Assembly: GCA_008933995.1 (NCBI GenBank)
Contig: WARS01000044.1
Span: 1,446,866 to 1,510,865, forward strand
Source of the DNA: Datnioides undecimradiatus
Lineage: Eukaryota > Chordata > Actinopteri > Lobotiformes > Datnioididae
DNA: 64,000 nucleotides
Reading direction: 5' to 3'
How positions within the stretch are numbered: position 1 is the stretch's first letter; every line of letters starts with the position of its first letter. The notes under the pieces were generated by a model. The model was not told the origin of the DNA, did no database searches, and was given only the letters and a program-made list of their open reading frames with translations. A program made the position numbers and the translations under genes. This document shows, in pieces, positions 51,201-57,399 of the stretch.

Positions 51201-54200
51201 ATCAAGAGCCTGCCTCTGCCCACAGGTAACAAGATCCACTTTCCTGGACCAAGAAATGGGGACGGGGTGGGAGTTAATTCATAACTATTTTAATGACAAT
51301 AACAAATTACTAATGACAAGCACTAATTGACATAATTGTCAAAGTAAGTAAAATAAAGTAATAAAGTAATGTTAAACCAAAATACATATCTTTAAGCCCA
51401 AGTTAAATTTCCTGATTTCCTGCTTGGCAATTATATCTCATAAATAAATATCTTGGGTTCTGTTGGTCAGGAAAAGCAAGCAATTAAAAGCAATGTGAAG
51501 ATGTCATCTCGGGATTCAGGACACTGTATTGGGTCATACATTGTACAGACCAAACAATTCATTGTTTAATTGTGCTTAATTTAATCTGCAAATGAGTTAA
51601 GATGAAATAAACTGGATTTATAAGATCAATCACTTGCAGAACTATTGCAATATTGACACCTAAAATGAGCAATTATAAAGAAAGCTGGAGGTGACAGAGA
51701 GTCCAAAAAGCACAATTTTCTCCATTCACAAGAGAAGGCAAAGCCCGGAGTTCCAGATTTACCCACACTACAATACATTTTCAAAAGATCTTCAAAAGAA
51801 CTTCAGTATCAACGTCCTCTGGAGAGATCAGTAAAGATGAGTTTTTTTATTGTGTTTGTGTCTGTGAAGACATGCAGTGTTTGGACTGGGGGTTAAGTAG
51901 AGCACACCAGCCAGCCAAGCACACAGACTAAATAAATTGTTTCTGACTCTCTCGATCTCCGTCTTGCTCCCTCTCTCCTCCTTTTGTCCTGGTCGCTCTA
52001 TCTTATCTCTCCATCTCTTTTGTTTCCCTGTCTGGTGAATACAGATCTCTCGAGGGGTCTTTGTTTCTCCACCGTCATCTCTTCTCAGAAACACACTCAA
52101 GACACACACACTGGGGTGTGTGTGCACTAGAGGTGTTTCATTCATACAGTATCACACAGCAGGAGAAATGTCTGCTGGTCATGTTCCTGTGAGTCTCTTT
52201 GTCTGTGCCTCAGTTTCTCACAAACAGGGGTGTACAGACCAATGCTGTCAAGTACACTAGAGAGAAGAGAGAAGTGAGGAGAAGAGAAGATGAATGAGGA
52301 GGAATGAGAGCTATAAAGAGGGAGCACATGCTGACACGCTTATCTGTGTGATGACTTCAAAGTGTGTATACAGAGGGGGAGAGAGAGGGAGCAGCAGAGA
52401 GCGAGGTCATTATCTGCAAGAAATGGATTACTCTCAGATTAGATTGCTGAGCACAGTGAAGAGCTGCAGCACGGTATGCTTGGCAAGCCCTCTCTCACAC
52501 ACACAAACACTAAGCTCCTGTCGACTCCTCGACAGATCCGTCATACAAGGAGGTCAAAATGGAGACATCAAAGCAACTACAGCTCAATGCACACACAGAC
52601 AACACATATACAAACATCTACACAGTGAAGCTGCTAAGAAACCCACCTGCCAGCCCATACGACCTTTGGCTTACCAACACTAAGTTTATTTGTTGATTAC
52701 AAATTACTTTTAGGAGTTATCTATCAACAGAAAATCCATCAGCAACAGTTTGATTAATTAATCAATCAAAAATAATCAAAAACAATGACCGGTTCAAGCT
52801 TCTTAAAGTGTGAATATTTTCTGGTTTCCTTCAGTCACAGGAAACCGCTAACTTAAGGTTTAGAGTCAGCAAATGTCATTTTTGGCTTTAGAAAATTGTG
52901 ATGAACATTTTTCACAATATTCTGACATTGTATAGATCAAACAACATTTCATCGGTCCAAAAGGTTGTCTGTAGATTAACTGCTAGTGTTTGTATGCCCA
53001 GTATGACAACAGGTATGAAAACAGGTTTGAGTTTGAAAATAGATGTATTCCAATACATATTACTTCATATTTAATTTTAAAACTGTAATGTGGTGCTGCA
53101 GTGATGCATTTTACATCAACCAGAAAACAGTGGTGTGGCAGAGCAGAAGGGTGATACAGTCGTAGTTACGCACAGCAGAGCCTGTAGCTCATGATGTTTG
53201 TGCAATTATTCACACTGCTAGAGTAGAACAACAAAAATGCCGCACTGTAGCTTTTAAAGACAATGTTTCAACATTTTCTGCCTTGATGGAGAATGAATGT
53301 GCAATTTACTTGCATAAAAGCACCGGCGTCTTTTCTTGATTTTTGGCATTGATGTCCTCTATTGTCTTTCATGTATTATCAGCATTTGCCAAATCTACAT
53401 ATACACTTGCATTATTGTGCATTTTTTCTTGTCTTTATGACCTCAAATGCACATTCAAATACGTTCAGAGGCATCGAGTGGCTCTGGTATTAGTGTGTGT
53501 AGGTTTTTCGACTGCAAGTGTGAATGCATATTAAGTCTCTCTCTCCACCCCTTGCTTGCCCTTTCATCTCTCTAATCTCAATGTATAATGCAGTTATGGA
53601 TGTGAAATATTGCTGGCAGACATAAAAACACATCACAAGTTACTGTTTTGCTGCATGTATAACGCAGAAATGAGATCATAAAGTCACTGATCATAAAGTC
53701 TGTTAGCTTACATTATGACTGATAATCTCATTTTACAGTCTATATATATTTTTGAGTATCATACTATGTGTACTGTACTGGATATTATATGCCGGGTTTG
53801 TGGGTTTAAATGTGGCAAATGGTTTTTAATTCACAAGGTTTACCTTCACCAGCAGGGGTCACATAAAGTATATATTTTTTTATAATACACATTCAAATGT
53901 TTCATTTAAGAATGTTGTTTTGTGTGCAGCAAAATATATATTCATTCCATTTATTTAATAGAAAGGAAAGAAACAAATACAAAGAGGCTGTGAGGTGCAC
54001 AATGAATTAATTGTGCCTTAGGTTACTTCCTGAAAGATATGCTGTTGTACATTTCCATCGCCTCTACCTTCAACATGCAGAATTATCATTGCCTACAAGC
54101 AAACACATTAAATGACAATTGGAACAGCACATACACACTTGCATGTATATCAAACTGCCTATTATTATAATATGTGGCATGTCTTTGTTTTAATAAGTTC

Positions 54201-57136
54201 CTCTTGATTTTAATATTCTATTGGTCTGTCATTTAGTAGGAATCCTTCAGTCACTGTAATGCAAATGACTAAGGTTGCTACACCAAAACCTCAGCAATTA
54301 TCTTTACAAAACAATCAATATTAAGACATTGCTGAAAGTTAAGAAACACGGAGTTAGGGTCAGGAAATCCTTATTAATCAGCTGTTTTGTGGTTGTGGCT
54401 AGCTGTGTTATATTTGTTTCATATCTCTTGTTGTCATACACACTAGTTCCTCCTCTGTTTTGGTGTCAGCAACAAAATCCAACCAAAACTAACAGTCCAC
54501 AGTAAATCTATCTACAGAAAACTGACTGGGAGGTATTGGTGAGTAACATCACCAATAAATAGAACCAATGAGCTTGATCTTGATCTTTCTAGCTCATACA
54601 GTAGAGCTGCTGAACCGCTAAAGCAGTGGTAGCCTGAACCTATGATTTGCATTTCAACATTCCCACACTAGCAGGTTCATACTTTTATGTTTTACTGTGA
54701 CCGCATCAATCTAGGCATACATTGCTATTGCACAGCACAACCTGGCAAGAGCAATGAAAGCTGTAAAGTTGGTTAAGTGCTCCTTTAAGGAAGTCTTGTT
54801 ACTCTAGTTACTCTCTTTTAATATCATAGCAAATAAAGGACTAATAATTGAATAGCAGAACAAGTCACAACAGAGAATAATAAGACAGGATTCTCAAAGG
54901 TGAGGCTGCTGCAGGCTCGGACCAAAGGCAACAGATGGCTCTGTGCAACACAACAGTTTCAATTTACTTCATAAGCTGTTGACAAACATCAAAGAAGCAC
55001 ATGGGGAAATGTGAAATACAGCTTAGGTCAGATGTCTTTGCACTTTCACATGTTTTGCACTTTAAGTCCCTGATTAAAAATATAGCTGAAGCTGGATCTT
55101 AAAAAAAGGTGTGCAGAGGTGTCCACCTGGGAGAGATGCTGTGATTTGAGATCATCTCACACTTTTCTTTTTAGCATTTCCAAGTTTGAATGCTTTGTGT
55201 AGCGCAGTACAAAAACAATGCATGGTAGATCTGCTCTCACATCTTTCTGAAGTTTTTAAGTGTACGTATACAAACAACTGTGCATCTATCTGAGTGTGAG
55301 TGTGCCAGGTGAAGCATAGCCAACTGCCAGTGTCGAAAGGGAACCAGTCTGCACAGAACAGCCATACCTTTACACTACTTACCCACGCCTCATCACACTC
55401 ACCCACACATGCATGCATGCACGCGCGCACACACACACCGAGTTAGATGAAGACAGAGGGAGGCAAACTCTCCATTTTTTCTTTGTCTACTCAGTACTCC
55501 CTTCTTCCCTTCCCCTCTGCTCCATCACAGGGAATGAACAACAACACAAAGATGATACGGTGCACACTTCGGTTAAATGACTGACACACAACACAGTGTG
55601 CTATTGATGTCATCCATTCTTTCATCCATTCTCTGTGGTTTCATGATAACATTTTTGTCCAAGCTGAATTCTGTTCGGGAAAACGTTATAGGATTTGCTA
55701 TCATTCATTTGTAACCTCAAGAAAATTGAAATGTATTAATCAGATAATAGGAACCCCCGAGCAGCCTCAAAATGTAAGTGTTTTAAACACATTTAAAATA
55801 ACAAGATGGAACATGACATAACCAGTTCATCTCCTCGGTTGAGAGTGGCATTACACTACAAATGTTGCATATCTTTATCACATTTGGCACCAGGGGGGAG
55901 TGGAAGTCCTGGCACTGTGTCCCTGAATCCCACAGAGGGAATCAGGGACACATTTTCTCCTGGCTGCCACCAACGATGAAGATGAGCAGAGCTGACACTT
56001 TGAGCAGATATCTGGCTTGTCAGGTGTGTTCGTTCCACATCAGGGCACACCGAGTCACACACATTTACTGCTTAGTAGACCGATCATCACAAAACAGAAC
56101 CAAAGGACCCATGAGATGAATTTTAGATGGCTGGCCTACAGATCTGCCCTATTTGGACTAGGGATGTTATAATGCCAATAAAAATAACAGATTTGTTTAC
56201 TTTCTGTCATATATAACTGAAATAATAAAATTAATAATCACTGGGAACTTAATCAGCAACAATTCTGATAGTCACTGCATCACTGACATCATTTAATTGA
56301 ACAAAAATGTCAAATGTTTGCCCATCCTAGCTTCTCAAATGTCAGGAACTGTTTTTTTCTCTTTCTTCATCATCTTACACTGACACTATCTTCGAGTTGG
56401 AGGTGGCTGTACGGGAAAGACGAGACCTTTCATGATATCACCTCTCAGAACTTATGATGGAAATTTTTACTAAATGCACATCTTATAGACTACATAATCA
56501 ATCTATTAATTGAACACAACAATTGACAATTTAATCAATAATGACAACAGCGGTTGTGTAGCTACACGCTTGTCTATCGCTACGTGTGCGTGAGTGTGTG
56601 TATTTTAGTGTAGCTATGCAAGTAGGTGTATGTAGTGAATCAGTTGGGGGGGTGGTTGTGTTGCCTTGACTACCAGAGTGTGAAGGTATGATGTCCAACA
56701 GCAATTGGTTATTATGGATGTGGCACACACACACACAGTGTATACACGCGCGCGCGCGCGCGCACGCACACACACACACACACACACACACCCTGCCTCT
56801 GCGACAGTAATGCCTGTAACAAAATAAAACACCTGAGTCGTGACGGGGTTACGAAACAGCCCCACAACACAGAGCGGTGTCGGGAAGACTGACGGTTGAA
56901 ATTATTTAACCGTCAGCCGTTGGTAATGTCCATCAAAAGCATAAAACACGGAAGGACGGACAGACAGACAGCGGTTGGTTTGAAATACTCACGCTCTTCT
57001 TCCGCAGGTGCAGCCCGTGCTTGAGTAGTCCTGGCAGATCCCGGATTTTGTGTTTGAGCTGAGCCTGGTCTCGTGCGCTCCGGTTCCATCGCAAGCCCGC
57101 GAGTAAGCCGTCCTCTGCGGGCTCGGAGTCCTCCAT
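16449..57136 (-). CDS. rapgef5: Rap guanine-nucleotide exchange factor 5 (26 coding exons)
   Basis: RAPGEF5 (Repac, GFR, MR-GEF) loads GTP onto Rap-type small GTPases. It is the Epac relative reported not to respond to cAMP, and has been linked to beta-catenin nuclear import and left-right patterning. I place 26 coding exons, listed separately, whose phases all match: 2859 nt, 952 residues. The order is a DEP domain (about 75-165), a linker with remnants of a cyclic-nucleotide-binding domain (200-360), REM/RasGEF-N (395-580), a ubiquitin-like RA-type domain (610-700) and the CDC25 catalytic domain (715-950). Catalytic-domain signatures such as [31 protein letters not shown] and HEGNKTF are intact. 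One intron is AT-AC. The long DEP-containing form is inferred; a shorter form may start inside exon 11. Confidence 0.93.
16876..16930 (-). CDS. rapgef5: rapgef5 exon 25
   Basis: The exon encodes [18 protein letters not shown] and the first base of a split Gly codon, matching [17 protein letters not shown] in human RAPGEF5. Acceptor AACCAACAG, donor GTGAGT. Confidence 0.95.
16931..18044 (-). repeat. rapgef5 intron 24 with a dispersed fish repeat (about 17660-17890)
   Basis: Bases 17675-17885 contain GTCCTTGGGCAAGAAACTGA and a 3' end with AAGCACTTTGGATTAAGATG followed by CTATACAAATA. I recognise this pattern as a very common short non-autonomous repeat of teleost genomes, probably derived from a DNA transposon. 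The rest of the intron shows nothing. Confidence 0.5.
18045..18109 (-). CDS. rapgef5: rapgef5 exon 24
   Basis: The exon encodes (D)[20 protein letters not shown], part of the catalytic core near the helical hairpin. The split Asp codon from exon 23 restores the family motif LLKDxTF. Donor CTG/GTGAGT. Confidence 0.96.
18199..18286 (-). CDS. rapgef5: rapgef5 exon 23
   Basis: The exon encodes [19 protein letters not shown] and IPFMPLLLK, a structurally conserved region of CDC25-type exchange factors. Almost identical to human RAPGEF5, with Ala-Phe-Lys-Arg in place of Ala-Phe-Lys-Lys. Confidence 0.96.
18434..18484 (-). CDS. rapgef5: rapgef5 exon 22
   Basis: A 17-codon exon encoding [17 protein letters not shown], against [17 protein letters not shown] in human. 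GT-AG, phase 0 at both ends. Confidence 0.95.
18564..18654 (-). CDS. rapgef5: rapgef5 exon 21
   Basis: The exon encodes [19 protein letters not shown] and [10 protein letters not shown] after completing a split His codon. This is a conserved region of the catalytic domain. Acceptor TATTTGTAG, donor GTATGC. Confidence 0.96.
18742..18920 (-). CDS. rapgef5: rapgef5 exon 20 (catalytic core)
   Basis: The exon encodes [27 protein letters not shown] and [15 protein letters not shown]. RCNEVQxWV and [13 protein letters not shown] are hallmark segments that contact the GTPase. Phase 0 in, phase 2 out. Confidence 0.97.
19399..19521 (-). CDS. rapgef5: rapgef5 exon 19 (start of catalytic domain)
   Basis: The exon encodes a linker ([13 protein letters not shown]) and [19 protein letters not shown] followed by KSIHE, matching GMNTWDLALELMNFDWSLFNSIHE in human. 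It marks the N-terminal edge of the CDC25 domain. Confidence 0.94.
20464..20561 (-). CDS. rapgef5: rapgef5 exon 18 (end of RA-like domain)
   Basis: The exon encodes [20 protein letters not shown] and [12 protein letters not shown], equivalent to LQPNDLVISKSLEASGRIYVYRKDL in human. It closes the ubiquitin-like fold before the catalytic domain. Donor is the weaker GTAAAT. Confidence 0.9.
21109..21258 (-). CDS. rapgef5: rapgef5 exon 17 (RA-like domain)
   Basis: The exon encodes [20 protein letters not shown] and [20 protein letters not shown], then VVSHTG, matching FCHVYITEHSYVSV and EDLALVAITFSGE in human. This is the Ras-association-like ubiquitin fold found in Epac relatives. Confidence 0.92.
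21531..21609 (-). CDS. rapgef5: rapgef5 exon 16
   Basis: The exon encodes [18 protein letters not shown], matching KKNKALFHQFSLKENWLQHR in human, and a Pro-rich linker. Phase 0 in, phase 1 out. Confidence 0.9.
21758..21788 (-). CDS. rapgef5: rapgef5 exon 15 (31-nt microexon)
   Basis: Only 31 nt, encoding (H)[10 protein letters not shown], against HTVDEYSPQK in human. GT-AG ends and phases fit both neighbours exactly, which supports such a small exon. Confidence 0.85.
21910..22001 (-). CDS. rapgef5: rapgef5 exon 14 (end of REM domain)
   Basis: The exon encodes [20 protein letters not shown] and [10 protein letters not shown], the counterpart of TIYRNVLDDVYEYPILEKELKEFQ in human. It ends the RasGEF N-terminal domain. 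Confidence 0.95.
22002..23728 (-). other. rapgef5 intron 13
   Basis: No coding signal. It contains CA-rich repeats near 22720-22740 and two RFX-like motifs listed separately. No transposon was recognised. Confidence 0.45.
22800..22884. promoter_or_regulatory. Pair of RFX X-box-like motifs
   Basis: GTTACTAGGCAAC (22800-22812) and GTATCCATGGCAAC (22871-22884) both match the X-box palindrome recognised by RFX factors and lie 71 bp apart in rapgef5 intron 13. Two good sites this close are unlikely by chance but not proof of function. Confidence 0.4.
23729..23873 (-). CDS. rapgef5: rapgef5 exon 13 (REM domain)
   Basis: The exon encodes [20 protein letters not shown] and [17 protein letters not shown], against YSAKKYQGKEENSDVPRRKRKVLHLVSQWIALYKDWL in human. 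It begins after an AC acceptor (see the AT-AC intron). The first base completes the His codon CAC, restoring the human LLxHYS sequence exactly. Confidence 0.93.
23874..23973 (-). other. U12-type AT-AC intron of rapgef5
   Basis: A 100-nt intron on the minus strand begins ATATCCTTTC, the U12 (minor spliceosome) 5' splice site, and ends CTCAC. A TCCTTGAC branch-site match (minus 23890-23883) places the branch A 10 nt from the intron end. No GT-AG choice keeps the reading frame and the LLGHYSS sequence, whereas AT-AC does so perfectly. Confidence 0.85.
23974..24052 (-). CDS. rapgef5: rapgef5 exon 12 (REM domain)
   Basis: The exon encodes (E)[19 protein letters not shown] and CQALLG, matching [25 protein letters not shown] in human. 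It ends in CA before the AT-AC intron. Confidence 0.94.
24080..24317 (+). mobile_element. L2-type LINE 3' end fragment
   Basis: The plus strand encodes a piece reading [15 protein letters not shown], then [18 protein letters not shown] and HPLHHVW. I recognise this as the C-terminal end of fish L2/Maui-type non-LTR retrotransposon ORF2. It is followed by GGGATCAATCAAG and a (TCTA)n tail, typical of the 3' end. It is 5'-truncated, as usual for LINE insertions, and lies about 30 bp from exon 12 in the opposite orientation. Confidence 0.75.
24320..27770 (-). other. rapgef5 intron 11, rest
   Basis: There is no gene evidence. It holds GT/CA-rich low-complexity stretches (25260-25420, 25860-25940, 27408-27422) and a GT microsatellite at 26018-26057. 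The overlapping open frames are by-products of these repeats. Confidence 0.5.
26018..26057. repeat. (GT)n microsatellite
   Basis: A dinucleotide GT run of about 20 units with one GC interruption, in rapgef5 intron 11. Confidence 0.95.
27771..28039 (-). CDS. rapgef5: rapgef5 exon 11 (start of REM domain)
   Basis: The exon encodes [15 protein letters not shown] and [20 protein letters not shown], matching TFDVPYFKYIDEEDED and [20 protein letters not shown] in human RAPGEF5, with an acidic variable middle. The 3' end (GAGAGCG/GTAAGT) is firm. The 5' boundary is not: an acceptor at GGTAG gives the correct phase with exon 10 but has a poor pyrimidine tract. The open frame continues upstream to an ATG at 28149. 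Confidence 0.85.
28040..28149 (-). CDS. rapgef5: Possible alternative rapgef5 N-terminus, acidic repeat
   Basis: The frame of exon 11 stays open to an ATG at 28149-28147, with an in-frame stop 30 bp above. It encodes [20 protein letters not shown] and an internal 24-nt duplication giving two EEDVDDE units. Human RAPGEF5 has a short form starting just before the TFDVPYF motif, so this may be the fish equivalent. No promoter was recognised. Confidence 0.45.
28336..28357. repeat. (CA)n microsatellite
   Basis: A short CA run of about 11 units in rapgef5 intron 10. Confidence 0.9.
28831..28976 (-). CDS. rapgef5: rapgef5 exon 10 (end of fossil cNMP domain)
   Basis: The exon encodes [20 protein letters not shown], matching [21 protein letters not shown] at the end of the second cyclic-nucleotide-binding domain of human EPAC2. 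A Ser/Pro-rich linker follows. Acceptor CTTTCAG, donor AGAG/GTCAGT; 146 nt, phase 0 in and phase 2 out. Confidence 0.85.
30942..31060 (+). repeat. tRNA-like SINE fragment, tentative
   Basis: GGTGGTTAAGTGG (A-box-like) and, 45 bp later, CAGGGTTCAAATATG (B-box-like, GGTTCAAAT) resemble an RNA polymerase III promoter, followed by a pyrimidine-rich body. The arms do not fold into a full tRNA, so a decayed tRNA-derived SINE is the likelier reading. Confidence 0.35.
34623..34681. repeat. (GT)21 then (CTGT)n compound microsatellite
   Basis: A perfect GT run of 42 bases followed by four CTGT units. It lies about 300 bp from rapgef5 exon 9. Confidence 0.97.
34985..35176 (-). CDS. rapgef5: rapgef5 exon 9 (glycine-rich linker)
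   Basis: The exon encodes [19 protein letters not shown] and then [20 protein letters not shown] and YRLPDRNQA. It is GC-rich and low in complexity. The last part lines up by position with the end of the cyclic-nucleotide-binding barrel in Epacs, but the barrel itself is missing. GT-AG, 192 nt, phase 0 at both ends. Confidence 0.78.
35177..38230 (-). other. rapgef5 intron 8
   Basis: I see no gene. It includes a long CA microsatellite (35984-36050) and GATA/GATC tetranucleotide repeats at 38163-38199 close to exon 8. Confidence 0.5.
35984..36050. repeat. (CA)n microsatellite, about 33 units
   Basis: An uninterrupted CA run of 67 bases, the longest in the window. It should be highly polymorphic. 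Confidence 0.98.
38231..38304 (-). CDS. rapgef5: rapgef5 exon 8 (acidic Ser/Thr linker)
   Basis: The exon encodes [20 protein letters not shown] and ESSP, a disordered acidic linker with phosphorylation-type sites. Recognised mainly by GT-AG ends and phases (1 in, 0 out) that fit exons 7 and 9. Confidence 0.72.
38465..38513 (-). CDS. rapgef5: rapgef5 exon 7 (start of fossil cNMP domain)
   Basis: The exon encodes [16 protein letters not shown]. The first part matches VKRELAGVL, the helix that opens the second cyclic-nucleotide-binding domain of Epacs. The beta-barrel sequence that should follow is replaced by a basic stretch. Donor GCTT/GTAAGT. Confidence 0.75.
38638..38719 (-). CDS. rapgef5: rapgef5 exon 6
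   Basis: The exon encodes [20 protein letters not shown] and LERLTST, equivalent to the Epac segment [22 protein letters not shown] between the DEP and cyclic-nucleotide-binding domains. 82 nt, phases fit both sides. Confidence 0.83.
38720..44278 (-). other. rapgef5 intron 5
   Basis: A 5.6-kb intron with GT/CA tracts (39430-39452) but no coding signal. The stretch 41900-42370 is complex, AT-rich and full of homeodomain-type TAAT cores, and looks like a possible conserved enhancer. Confidence 0.4.
44279..44456 (-). CDS. rapgef5: rapgef5 exon 5 (end of DEP domain)
   Basis: The exon encodes [20 protein letters not shown], matching DQEHHFQDKYLFYRF at the end of the EPAC2 DEP domain. Then [18 protein letters not shown] matches LQDTMLLLSQMGPDAHMRM. 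Acceptor TTTTCCAG, donor GTAAGT. Confidence 0.87.
45691..45717. repeat. (GT)n microsatellite at a splice donor
   Basis: About 13 GT units ending only a few bases beyond the donor site of rapgef5 exon 4. Confidence 0.95.
45724..45845 (-). CDS. rapgef5: rapgef5 exon 4 (DEP domain core)
   Basis: The exon encodes [15 protein letters not shown] and [19 protein letters not shown]. These match CCVGTELVDWMMQQ and RTQAVGMWQVLLEDGVL of the EPAC2 DEP domain, which targets such proteins to membranes. Acceptor TTTTAACAG, donor TCTG/GTAAAA. Confidence 0.92.
46391..46497 (-). CDS. rapgef5: rapgef5 exon 3 (start of DEP domain)
   Basis: The exon encodes [20 protein letters not shown] and KIHLARIIR, matching [28 protein letters not shown] of EPAC2. 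Two in-frame acceptors exist: one at 46498 after a GT-rich tract, and one 12 nt further in (at 46485), so four residues (SCSQ) may be optional. Confidence 0.88.
46498..48359 (-). other. rapgef5 intron 2
   Basis: No gene evidence. The open plus-strand frame at 46642-46896 has no family features. The GT microsatellite at 48167-48214 lies within this intron. Confidence 0.45.
48167..48214. repeat. (GT)n microsatellite, 24 units
   Basis: Uninterrupted GT run of 48 bases, about 145 bp from rapgef5 exon 2. Confidence 0.97.
48360..48410 (-). CDS. rapgef5: rapgef5 exon 2
   Basis: A 17-codon exon encoding [17 protein letters not shown] between a T(T)CAACAG acceptor and GTAAAG donor. It has no clear family counterpart. 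Support comes from phase 0 on both sides, which joins exons 1 and 3 in frame. Confidence 0.6.
49735..49880 (+). mobile_element. Tc1-like transposon relic
   Basis: TTGGTCTGATGAGACCACAA and, after a gap, GGGGATGCTTTTCTGCAACA followed by ATTGAGGGTAATATGAATGC match the middle of Tc1-like transposase genes common in fish (around the WSDE catalytic segment). The frame is broken and terminal repeats are not visible, so it is inactive. Confidence 0.65.
51060..51245 (+). repeat. Dispersed teleost repeat
   Basis: AAAGGAATAGTTGGACATTT with TTGGGGAATACAC, then GAGAAGATCGATAC and later GGTAACAAGATCC, follows the consensus of a very abundant non-coding fish repeat I recognise (AAAGGAATAGTTCGACATTT type). 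It is degenerate and incomplete. Confidence 0.55.
56738..56790. repeat. Alternating purine-pyrimidine tract with (CG)8 core
   Basis: 53 bases of strict purine-pyrimidine alternation: GTGTATACA, then a CG run at 56747-56763, then CA repeats. It is in intron 1, about 200 bp from exon 1. Confidence 0.9.
56993..57136 (-). CDS. rapgef5: rapgef5 exon 1 (start codon)
   Basis: The exon encodes [20 protein letters not shown] and continues to GLHLRKKS before a GTGAGT donor, 48 codons, phase 0. The ATG sits in a CpG-rich stretch with CTCC/ATGG context close to a Kozak sequence. The N-terminal segment has no recognised domain; it precedes the DEP domain. Confidence 0.78.
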
Positions 57137-57390
57137 GGTTCCCTTTCCTTCTCCTGTCTGTCCTCGAGCTACCGCCTGCCTCCGCTCCGGGTGTCTACTG
57201 TATCCTCACGAGGCGCACCGCCGCCCGCGCCTGTTCGCCATTTCCCCCCGCCTCGCGCTCACACTTCGCGACCTGCATCTGCAACCAAACCGCGCGCAGC
57301 GTTAACGACCTACTGAATGTATTCCGCAACACGCGACGTTGCTGCTCCACCCTAATGGCTCGCGCGTCCTACTCGCCAGTACCCCCAGGT
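57137..57390 (-). promoter_or_regulatory. CpG-rich promoter and 5' UTR of rapgef5
   Basis: GC-rich DNA with many CpG dinucleotides (for example 57205-57260 and 57285-57370) directly upstream of the rapgef5 start codon, in a window that is otherwise CpG-poor. No TATA box was seen, as usual for CpG-island promoters. Confidence 0.65.
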
Positions 57391-57399
57391 TGATGTGTG

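Larger units (their letters stand above)
48411..56992 (-). other. rapgef5 intron 1
   Basis: An 8.6-kb first intron. It contains a Tc1-like relic (49735-49880), a dispersed fish repeat (51060-51245), purine-rich stretches (50690-50950, 52255-52400) and an alternating purine-pyrimidine tract (56738-56790). No coding exon was found. Confidence 0.5.
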
